Source of the DNA: UBA647 sp964400545
GTDB lineage: Bacteria > Acidobacteriota > Aminicenantia > UBA2199
Direction of reading: 5' to 3'
Assembly: GCA_964400545.1 (NCBI GenBank)
Contig: CAYNUG010000138.1
Location: 1-5,587 of the forward strand
DNA length: 5,587 nucleotides
Each line of letters starts with the position of its first letter. Positions within the stretch are counted from its first letter, which is position 1. This document shows, piece by piece, positions 1 to 5,229 of the stretch. Both the position numbers and the translations under genes were made by a program. Under the pieces are notes generated by a model that saw nothing but the letters and a program-made list of their open reading frames with translations, searched no databases and was not told the origin of the DNA.

Positions 1-628
1 CGAGGAGGTAATCCTTATCAAGAACCTGTGTTGTTCCAGGACTATTTTCGTCTGATTCATTACCATCCTTTATATCGTTGTCCTCGTCAAGATTGATAGA
101 GATCACGGATTCGTGTTCTACTTTATCTATTATGTCTCCGAAAATGTCATTGGAACTTAACTGACCCTTATCATTTTCTTTTAATATTCTTATTTTTTTT
201 GTATCGGAAGTCGGAATTTGTGTACTTCCTGAATCGAATTGGTTATTAAGATCGTCTTTAGTAATATTCAGAAGAGTAGAAACCAGATCAAGGAAAGATT
301 TACTGTCGATCGGTTTTTCCATAAAATCGTCAGCACCAAATTCTGAAATTGCCTGATTGCGGTATTCGATACCCTTGTAAACACCGCTCATAACTATGAT
401 CTTTGTCATAGGATAATTAGAAGATATGAATTTTGAAAGATCAAATCCATGAAACTTGGGAAGCATGGCGGCTGTTACAACGAGGTCATATTCTTTTTTC
501 TTTAATAGTTTCTTTGCTGTATCGCCTGCTTCTGCTATTATTAATTCAAATATTGGAGATGATAATATATCTTTTATTTTATCAATTGTCGGGCCATCGT
601 ATTCAACTATCAGAATATTTTTTTTCAT
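1..628 (-). CDS. Degenerate receiver-domain (pseudo-receiver) protein with acidic tail, partial at left edge
   Basis: The reading frame starts at ATG 626-628, preceded by the Shine-Dalgarno sequence GGAG at 636-639, and stays open for 209 codons to the window edge, so the C-terminus is missing. Residues 1-120 have the layout of a CheY-like receiver: a first strand ILIVEYD at 5-11, YDLVVTAAMLP at 47-57, IIVMSG at 77-82 and DFMEKP at 101-106. The invariant lysine is K105 and the Thr/Ser switch position is S81. The acidic pair is reduced to E9 and Y10, and the phosphoacceptor aspartate, which should lie four residues before P57, is A53 (codon GCC). The protein therefore should not be phosphorylated in the usual way and is more likely a constitutive or protein-binding adaptor. 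Residues 122-209 are a polar, Asp/Glu/Asn/Ser-rich tail with one hydrophobic patch, DIFGDIIDKVE at 161-171, which I do not recognise. The receiver fold is well supported; its pathway and any output domain are unknown. Confidence 0.85.
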   Translation of the reverse strand, partial: MKKNILIVEYDGPTIDKIKDILSSPIFELIIAEAGDTAKKLLKKKEYDLVVTAAMLPKFHGFDLSKFISSNYPMTKIIVMSGVYKGIEYRNQAISEFGADDFMEKPIDSKSFLDLVSTLLNITKDDLNNQFDSGSTQIPTSDTKKIRILKENDKGQLSSNDIFGDIIDKVEHESVISINLDEDNDIKDGNESDENSPGTTQVLDKDYLL

Positions 629-645
629 AATAATTCTCCAAAAAA

Positions 646-674
646 ATTATATAATATAAAATGAATTAGTTCAA
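646..674 (-). promoter_or_regulatory. Candidate sigma-70-type promoter of the pseudo-receiver gene
   Basis: On the minus strand TTGAAC (669-674) is followed after exactly 17 bases by TATAAT (646-651). Both elements are near consensus. A start about seven bases downstream of the -10 would fall near 639, at the first base of the GGAG ribosome-binding site, giving a leader of only about 11 bases. The region is AT-rich, so chance matches are possible. Confidence 0.45.
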
Positions 675-680
675 ACGGGG

Positions 681-707
681 AACATATGTTTATCATAAAA
701 ATTTATG
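681..707. repeat. Two short palindromes between the membrane-protein and pseudo-receiver genes
   Basis: Bases 681-690 (AACATATGTT) are a perfect 10-bp palindrome lying just upstream of the -35 element of the pseudo-receiver promoter. Bases 694-707 hold arms CATAAA and TTTATG separated by two bases, directly after the stop codon of the upstream membrane-protein gene. The first could be an operator half-site pair and the second a weak AT-only hairpin. Neither has the GC-rich stem expected of an intrinsic terminator, and short palindromes are common in AT-rich spacers. Confidence 0.25.
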
Positions 708-1229
708 TCAGAATTCGACATCCATATCCCTCTGCTGGTTAAGAATCCTCAGTTTATCCCTTACTTTCCAGTTTATGGGCATTATTATAAGTATTACCAG
801 TGCCGATGTTACGAAAAAATGGAAAGTTCTGCCAAATGGCATTCCCAGAAGTGAAATGGTCAGTCCCATTATTGCTATCAATTCGGCGATAGCTGAGAGA
901 ATAATGTCGATTGTTCTCCATTTTCTGAGGATCTGGATCAAAGAAAAATCATCCTTGATCGTGTGTGAAGAGTAGTAAATGGTCTTTCGAACTGCAAGTA
1001 CTATTATAACGATCAGAATCGCTGCTATGTTCAGGACATTAAAAATCAATTTCATGTCATCAGGTTGTAAACTCGTGAAGAGCGAATTTGTGCTTTTTGT
1101 TGAATAATTTGAGATCAAAGCTAATAACAGAACTGATACTACCGTGGAAATACAGATAAGTACCGTGCTTTTTGTCTCTCTTTTGATGATTTCATTGTTC
1201 TCTGTAAAGTTATCATATCCAAAATTCAT
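708..1229 (-). CDS. Uncharacterised four-helix integral membrane protein (173 aa)
   Basis: I do not recognise this protein's family. Four hydrophobic segments are visible at about residues 21-40, 61-80, 107-128 and 134-152, with a polar N-terminus and a basic C-terminal tail rich in Lys, Arg and Gln after the last helix, consistent with a small inner-membrane protein with both ends in the cytoplasm. A charged loop (residues 81-106, including RKTIYY and LRKWRT) connects helices 2 and 3. Helix 3 carries a buried glutamate, E116, in the setting AIAELIAIMGL, reminiscent of the ion-binding helix of ATP-synthase c-subunits, though the rest of the protein does not match that family. The ATG at 1227-1229 has only a weak TGAG upstream at 1232-1235. 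It reads away from rlpA and toward the pseudo-receiver gene, from which it is separated by 79 bases containing a separate candidate promoter. Function unknown. Confidence 0.75.
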   Translation of the reverse strand: MNFGYDNFTENNEIIKRETKSTVLICISTVVSVLLLALISNYSTKSTNSLFTSLQPDDMKLIFNVLNIAAILIVIIVLAVRKTIYYSSHTIKDDFSLIQILRKWRTIDIILSAIAELIAIMGLTISLLGMPFGRTFHFFVTSALVILIIMPINWKVRDKLRILNQQRDMDVEF

Positions 1230-1235
1230 AACTCA

Positions 1236-1264
1236 GATTTACCATTTAAGAATTATCATGTCAA
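1236..1264 (-). promoter_or_regulatory. Candidate promoter for the four-helix membrane protein
   Basis: On the minus strand a perfect -35 hexamer TTGACA (1259-1264) is followed after 17 bases by TAAATC (1236-1241), preceded by TGG as in an extended -10. The -10 itself is poor (three of six). Transcription starting seven bases downstream would begin at 1229, the A of the ATG, which would make the message leaderless. This agrees with the weak ribosome-binding site. Confidence 0.35.
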
Positions 1265-1305
1265 GGAATATCAGTTCGAGTATTTGCCGGGAATATCATA
1301 AATAC
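1265..1305. repeat. Direct and inverted repeats between the divergent promoters
   Basis: GGAATATCA occurs at 1265-1273 and again at 1290-1298, a spacing of 25 bases. Overlapping these, GTATTT (1280-1285) and AAATAC (1300-1305) form inverted arms around a 14-base centre. The inverted core TGATAT also occurs at 1330-1335, overlapping the -10 of the rightward promoter. Such an arrangement could hold operator sites for a regulator of both genes, but the units are short and I cannot exclude chance. Confidence 0.25.
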
Positions 1306-1310
1306 GCTTT

Positions 1311-1338
1311 TTGTAATAACAATTGATTCTGATATAAT
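1311..1338 (+). promoter_or_regulatory. Candidate promoter of rlpA, probably giving a leaderless transcript
   Basis: TTGTAA (1311-1316) and a perfect TATAAT (1333-1338) are separated by 16 bases. The expected start point, seven to nine bases after the -10, lies at 1345-1347 and so coincides with the chosen ATG at 1347. No Shine-Dalgarno sequence is present before that ATG, which fits a leaderless or nearly leaderless message. Confidence 0.5.
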
Positions 1339-1346
1339 TTTTGCAA

Positions 1347-2090
1347 ATGAAAAAGTTTCTGATGTTATTACCGTTTCTTATCTATTCTTTATCTTGTTCT
1401 GTTCCGTCTGATGTGAACATAACTCCTTCAGGAAGTAGTTCGCATGTCAGGACAGGATCAGGTGAGAATAGTAAAGTGGTGACCGGATCGGACGACAGCT
1501 TTTATCAGGTAGGTATAGCTTCGTGGTATGGTGGGAAGTTCAATGGCAGGAGGACGTCTAACGGTGAGATATACGATATGTTTAAACTTACTGCTGCACA
1601 TAAGGAACTTCCGTTCAATACAATAGTAGAGGTTGAAAATTTAAAGAATCGGAAAAAGGTGATTGTCAGAATAAATGATCGGGGACCATTCGTTAAGAAT
1701 AGAATAATAGACCTATCATTTAAGGCTGCAATAAGTATAGAGATGGATGAAATAGGGACTGCTCCCGTTGTACTCAGGATTGTAGATCTGATCAATAGTG
1801 GAAGAGGAAAGAGAATAGTTGTAAAGAAGATCGACTATTATCACAGGTCGGAATTTTATTTGCAGGCGGGTGCTTTTACGCTGATCGAGAATGCTGAATC
1901 ATTGGTTGTCCGGTTGAATTATTATTCCCCTGAAGTTAAGTTCAGAATAACTTTTGAAAACGGATATCACAAGGTTATATCAGTGAAAATCAGTTTAAGA
2001 GATGATGCTGAAAGGTTGAAAAGGACACTTGAAGATCTGGGTTTTGATACATTCATCAAAGAAGTTTTTATAACCGGGGAAAAAAAATAA
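1347..2090 (+). CDS. rlpA: RlpA-family septal lytic transglycosylase lipoprotein with SPOR domain
   Basis: RlpA proteins are outer-membrane lipoproteins that cleave or bind peptidoglycan strands lacking stem peptides, usually at the division septum. I start the 247-residue protein at ATG 1347 because it gives a clean signal peptide, a Lys-Lys pair followed by a hydrophobic stretch ending at C17; an in-frame TTG at 1341 would add two residues. The lipobox SLSC is relaxed, with Ser at -3, so lipidation is likely but not certain. A Ser/Gly-rich linker (residues 18-52) leads to the double-psi beta-barrel at about 53-147, with the family motifs GIASWYGGKFNGRRTSNGE, LTAAHKELP and VRINDRGPF. By family knowledge E74, H85 and D111 occupy the positions important for catalysis in Pseudomonas RlpA. 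A SPOR domain spans about 178-243, beginning EFYLQAGAF, and should bind denuded glycan. The stop is one base from the TauE-family gene, implying co-transcription. Length and domain order are normal for the family. Confidence 0.93.
   Translation: MKKFLMLLPFLIYSLSCSVPSDVNITPSGSSSHVRTGSGENSKVVTGSDDSFYQVGIASWYGGKFNGRRTSNGEIYDMFKLTAAHKELPFNTIVEVENLKNRKKVIVRINDRGPFVKNRIIDLSFKAAISIEMDEIGTAPVVLRIVDLINSGRGKRIVVKKIDYYHRSEFYLQAGAFTLIENAESLVVRLNYYSPEVKFRITFENGYHKVISVKISLRDDAERLKRTLEDLGFDTFIKEVFITGEKK
2076..2080 (+). promoter_or_regulatory. Ribosome-binding site for the TauE-family gene, inside the rlpA end
   Basis: GGGGA lies within the last sense codons of rlpA and is followed by an A-rich stretch of 11 bases before the TTG start at 2092. 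The spacing is longer than usual, and no ATG or GTG occurs in frame nearby, so initiation probably relies on ribosomes terminating at the rlpA stop. Confidence 0.4.
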
Positions 2091-2091
2091 T

Positions 2092-2844
2092 TTGAGCCCG
2101 GAGCTTGTAGCAAAGATATCCGCAGTACTGTTTCTCGGAGGATTTATTCAAAGCTCGGCCGGATTCGGTTTCGGGTTGTTTGCTCTTCCTTTGTTCCTTT
2201 TTTTCAAATTGCAACTTCATGAAGCTGTTATTATTGTGATCATCGGTTCTGCGATCCAGAAAACAATGGGAATCCGGTATTTCAGGAAGGTTATAGATCT
2301 GAAGGAGATCTCGCCATTAATAATCTCAGGACTTGCCGGACTGCCAATTGGATTGTACCTGATGTTCAGAGCATCAGGTTTAAATAATTCAGCTGTAAAA
2401 TCCGTTATAGGTTTTCTGATAGTTTTCATGCTTATTCTCCGGTGGTCAAAATTAATAAGATCTGTGATCGATATGAAAAAGATCTGGACATTCATTGCCG
2501 GATTCATATCAGGAATTTTAAATGGTTTTGCAAATATTGGAGGACCGCCGATAGTTTTATGGGTTCTTGCTCAGGACTGGGAGAATAAAAAAATGCGTGC
2601 TACGATAATCTCCTTCTCATTGTTTTTTGTCCCTTTTCAGATAATCATCATGGTAATCATGTTTGGTAAAGCACTATATTCCCCTCTTATTTGTGCAATG
2701 CTTCTTTCACCGTCAGTTATAGCAGGATCCTGGTTCGGATTAAAATTCGGAGACAGGTTTCCACGGAGGATCCTTGAAAGATATATGGAGATACTCCTTT
2801 TAATTATTGCTCTTGTTTCGATCCTGAAGCCGTTGTTCGATTAG
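2092..2844 (+). CDS. TauE/SafE-family membrane anion exporter
   Basis: This 250-residue protein is almost entirely hydrophobic, with about eight membrane helices. It shows the internal duplication of the TauE/SafE (formerly DUF81) family: a Gly/Phe-rich motif FIQSSAGFGFGLFALP at residues 18-33 in the first half and its counterpart FISGILNGFANIGGPPIVLW at 138-157 in the second. The ending, GSWFGLKFGDRFPRRILERY followed by a last helix, is also typical. Characterised relatives move sulfite, sulfoacetate or other small organic anions across the inner membrane, but substrate cannot be read from sequence. The start is TTG at 2092, one base after the rlpA stop; no better start is available without losing the first helix. 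Linkage to rlpA has no obvious functional logic and may simply reflect shared transcription. The gene ends 6 bases from the convergent ppnP stop. Confidence 0.88.
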   Translation: MSPELVAKISAVLFLGGFIQSSAGFGFGLFALPLFLFFKLQLHEAVIIVIIGSAIQKTMGIRYFRKVIDLKEISPLIISGLAGLPIGLYLMFRASGLNNSAVKSVIGFLIVFMLILRWSKLIRSVIDMKKIWTFIAGFISGILNGFANIGGPPIVLWVLAQDWENKKMRATIISFSLFFVPFQIIIMVIMFGKALYSPLICAMLLSPSVIAGSWFGLKFGDRFPRRILERYMEILLLIIALVSILKPLFD

Positions 2845-2850
2845 GATACT

Positions 2851-3129
2851 CTATTTATAAAGACAAAGGTAAGATACCGGTTCCCTGATTATCACTTTAA
2901 ATTCTACACCTTTCTCTATTTGAAATGAATCGCCCTTTTTATAAGTCCTTTTAACTCCGTCAGGCAGTATCGCATCCATTTCACCATAAACTATCTCCAT
3001 TATTTCAATTGTATCGGTTCCGAATTTATATTCTCCATTCTCCATAATTCCGACTGTGAACTTCTCTCCGTTAAGAGAATTACCGAGACTTACGATCTTT
3101 CCATCATAGTATTCATTCGTTTTTATCAT
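2851..3129 (-). CDS. ppnP: Pyrimidine/purine nucleoside phosphorylase PpnP (DUF1255, cupin-like)
   Basis: The 92-residue product matches the length and motif order of Escherichia coli PpnP (YaiE, 94 residues): SNEYF-like opening TNEYYDGKIVSLG (residues 4-16), VGIMENGEYKFGT (26-38), EIMEIVYGEMDAILPDG (42-58), a KGDSFQIEKG turn (65-74) and the ending EPVSYLCLYK. The family forms small single-domain cupin barrels and, in E. coli, catalyses phosphorolysis of a broad set of purine and pyrimidine nucleosides to the free base and ribose 1-phosphate. The enzyme is cytosolic, with no signal peptide. ATG at 3127-3129 is preceded by GGGAG at 3137-3141 with seven bases of spacing. It lies 17 bases downstream of metG on the same strand, with no terminator between, so it is almost certainly in the metG transcript. 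Its stop faces the TauE-family gene stop across 6 bases. Confidence 0.92.
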   Translation of the reverse strand: MIKTNEYYDGKIVSLGNSLNGEKFTVGIMENGEYKFGTDTIEIMEIVYGEMDAILPDGVKRTYKKGDSFQIEKGVEFKVIIREPVSYLCLYK

Positions 3130-3146
3130 TCTATTTCTCCCTGATA

Positions 3147-5099
3147 TTATTTTAATATTGCTCCTACCGGTGTTTCTTCGGGAATCACAAGTATATATGG
3201 TCTGTCTTCTGCATCTGAAGCCGCGAGTATCATACCCTGAGATAATACTCCCCTGAGTTTTACCGGTTTAAGGTTCTTCACAATGATGATCTTTCTCCCG
3301 ATAAGTTCTTCAGGTGTATAATAAAGTGCAATTCCTGCTACAAGTGTTCTTTTGTCCAAACCGGTGTCCACTTCCAGTTTCAACAGCTTATCTGCATTCT
3401 CAATCTTTTCCGCATTCAGGATCTTGGATACTACCATCTCGACCTTTTTGAAATCTTCAAAATTTATTATTCCTTCTTCCATTTGATCGTTTTCCCCCTT
3501 TTTTGTGTTGTCTTTTTTATCTTTTTCCTGTTTTTCCTCTGTTTTAAGAAATTCTTTAAGGTCCACACGGGGAAAAAGCTGTTCGCTCTTTCCTATCGTG
3601 AATTTATTTCCCGGATCTTTCCATCCAATGGACAGGTCTTCGTGACCGAAAACTTTTGCGACTTTCTCCGATGTTTCCGGTATAACTGGATAAAGTATAG
3701 AATTAATACTGAGGATCGATTTTACAAGAGTAAGTAGAACTCCTTCGAGTTCAGATTTTTTATCTGTTTCCTTAGCAAGGGACCATGGTTGGGTTTCTAC
3801 AATATATCTGTTCACATAGCCGATGAACTCAAATATCTTTTCCAGTCCTCTGTTGAATTTGTATTCGTCAAACATTCTGATTGCAGATATTTCCATCTCT
3901 TTGTACTGTTTTTCAAGTTCTTCTTCTCTGGCTCCGAGTGAAGAGCCTCCGGTAAAACGGTTGCCCAGATATTTTTCTATCATTCCTGCAGACCTTGATA
4001 CCAGATTTCCCCAATCGTTGGAAAGATCGTTGTTAATTCTGGTAACGAACCCCTGATGGGAGAAGTTACCGTCTGCTCCGATGGGAGCTTCTCGCATCAG
4101 GAAGTATCTTATTGCATCGGAATTAAAGAATTCAAACAATACGTTAGGGTCAAGTACATTCCCGATGGATTTTGACATTTTTTTCTCGTCTTTAAGCCAC
4201 CAACCGTGGATCAGTTCTTTTTCTGGTAAAGGTAATCCGGCAGACATAAGAAATGCCGGCCAATATACTGCGTGGAATTTCAAAATATCTTTTGCCATTA
4301 CATGCAGATCGGCAGGCCACATCTTTTTAAAAAGAGAATCTTCTTCAAGATAGTTGATCCCGGTTATGTAATTTGTCAGTGCATCGAACCAAACGTAAAT
4401 TGTCTGTTCCTCATCTCCCGGGACCGGAATTCCCCAAGTAACTGTTGAACGTGTTATGCTCAAATCTCTTAATCCCATTTTTACGAACGACCTGACTTCG
4501 TTCATTCTGGATGGAGGTTGGATGAAATCGGGATGTTCATCATAATATTTCAGAAGTTTGTCCTGATAGGCGGACAGTTTAAAAAAATAACATTTCTCTG
4601 TCACTTTCTCCGTCTCTTTTCCGCAATCCGGGCAGACCTTGTTGCCGGATTTAGTATCCTCGGATGTTTCAGATACGAAGCTTTCACAAGATACACAATA
4701 GTGTCCTTTGTAATCTCCCGCATAAATATCTCCTTTTTCCCGGACTATATTAAATATCTTCTTTACTCCTTCTGCATGAAAATCGTCGGTTGTCCTTATA
4801 AATTTATCGTAATCAATATTAAGTTTTTTCCAAAGTTCTTTAAAACGGATCACAACGCTGTCTGCAAGTTGCTTCGGGGTTATATTCTTTTTTATTGCGT
4901 TCTTTTCGATTTTTTGTCCGTGCTCGTCGGTTCCCGTCAAAAAGAAAACATCATATCCGCGAAGAGTTTTATACCTCTTAATAACATCGGCCATTATTGT
5001 CGTGTAGGCATGACCAATGTGAGGAATATCGTTAACGTAATATATTGGTGTGGTCAGAAAGAATTTCTGCCTTGTTTGCGTTTCGGTTCTTTTCTCCAT
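3147..5099 (-). CDS. metG: Methionyl-tRNA synthetase with C-terminal tRNA-binding domain
   Basis: This cytosolic class I enzyme attaches methionine to initiator and elongator tRNA-Met. I start at ATG 5097-5099 because AGGAGG sits five bases upstream; an in-frame TTG at 5120 would place that site inside the coding region. The 650-residue protein opens with FFLTTPIYYVN (13-23) and carries HIGH at 27-30, a single zinc knuckle with C135, C138, C156 and C159, the methionine-pocket stretch YVWFDALTNY (235-244), H276 in KFHAVYWPA, and KMSKS at 307-311. The segment HVMAKD (266-271) has Met-Ala where many relatives have Ile-Gly, a mild variation. The helical anticodon-binding domain covers roughly 355-510. 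A Lys/Glu-rich linker (518-541) joins a Trbp111-like OB-fold (about 545-650) with KPVKLRGVLSQGMILAA, which promotes dimerisation and tRNA binding. All catalytic signatures are intact and length is normal. It is followed by ppnP and preceded by dgt on the same strand. Confidence 0.97.
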   Translation of the reverse strand: MEKRTETQTRQKFFLTTPIYYVNDIPHIGHAYTTIMADVIKRYKTLRGYDVFFLTGTDEHGQKIEKNAIKKNITPKQLADSVVIRFKELWKKLNIDYDKFIRTTDDFHAEGVKKIFNIVREKGDIYAGDYKGHYCVSCESFVSETSEDTKSGNKVCPDCGKETEKVTEKCYFFKLSAYQDKLLKYYDEHPDFIQPPSRMNEVRSFVKMGLRDLSITRSTVTWGIPVPGDEEQTIYVWFDALTNYITGINYLEEDSLFKKMWPADLHVMAKDILKFHAVYWPAFLMSAGLPLPEKELIHGWWLKDEKKMSKSIGNVLDPNVLFEFFNSDAIRYFLMREAPIGADGNFSHQGFVTRINNDLSNDWGNLVSRSAGMIEKYLGNRFTGGSSLGAREEELEKQYKEMEISAIRMFDEYKFNRGLEKIFEFIGYVNRYIVETQPWSLAKETDKKSELEGVLLTLVKSILSINSILYPVIPETSEKVAKVFGHEDLSIGWKDPGNKFTIGKSEQLFPRVDLKEFLKTEEKQEKDKKDNTKKGENDQMEEGIINFEDFKKVEMVVSKILNAEKIENADKLLKLEVDTGLDKRTLVAGIALYYTPEELIGRKIIIVKNLKPVKLRGVLSQGMILAASDAEDRPYILVIPEETPVGAILK

Positions 5100-5103
5100 C
5101 TCC

Positions 5104-5110
5104 ACCTCCT
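5104..5110 (-). promoter_or_regulatory. Strong Shine-Dalgarno sequence fixing the metG start
   Basis: AGGAGGT on the minus strand is a near-perfect anti-16S complement, and its AGGAGG core ends five bases before ATG 5097-5099. It argues for that ATG over the upstream in-frame TTG at 5118-5120, which has no comparable site. Confidence 0.8.
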
Positions 5111-5119
5111 GAATCGCCA

Positions 5120-5147
5120 ATTATAACACACTTTATCAACTGGTCAC
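5120..5147 (-). promoter_or_regulatory. Candidate metG-ppnP promoter
   Basis: On the minus strand TATAAT (5120-5125) is a perfect -10 element. The best -35 at acceptable distance is GTGACC (5142-5147), four of six, with a 16-base spacer. The predicted start near 5113 gives a leader of about 14 bases that just includes the Shine-Dalgarno sequence. The spacer between dgt and metG is otherwise T-rich on this strand. I see no T-box or other riboswitch; the leader would be too short for one. Confidence 0.45.
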
Positions 5148-5229
5148 TCCCTGGAATGCCGGAGGTCTTTGTATAAAAGGGCAAAGGAAAAAATAAAAAT
5201 GTAAAGAAACAAAGCACAGTTACCCCGGG

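Noticed and set aside
433..659. Two overlapping plus-strand frames of 65 and 67 codons
   Set aside because: They are antisense to the conserved receiver domain; their hydrophobic look comes from reverse-complemented Lys/Glu/Ile codons.
1341..1346. TTG at 1341 as the rlpA start
   Set aside because: It adds only Met-Gln before a normal MKK signal peptide, has no Shine-Dalgarno, and lies upstream of the predicted transcription start.
1505..1795. Minus-strand 96-codon frame inside rlpA
   Set aside because: Shadow of the conserved double-psi barrel coding region, without its own start signals.
5100..5120. TTG at 5118-5120 as the metG start
   Set aside because: It would bury the strong AGGAGG within the coding region and overlap the -10 element; family members start near FFLTTPIYY with a short leader.
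4518..5126. A 202-codon plus-strand open frame
   Set aside because: It lies wholly antisense to metG, whose HIGH motif and zinc knuckle are intact on the other strand. The translation is Phe/Ile/Cys-rich with no recognisable domain or ribosome-binding site.
5142..5167. Hairpin between dgt and metG as an intrinsic terminator or riboswitch
   Set aside because: Only CTCC (5147-5150) and GGAG (5161-5164) pair, with a two-pair inner extension and a bulge, and no U-tract follows in the dgt direction.
5032..5217. Minus-strand 61-codon frame overlapping the metG start
   Set aside because: It overlaps the start of metG in another frame, has no ribosome-binding site and matches no family I know; it is largely the dgt-metG spacer.
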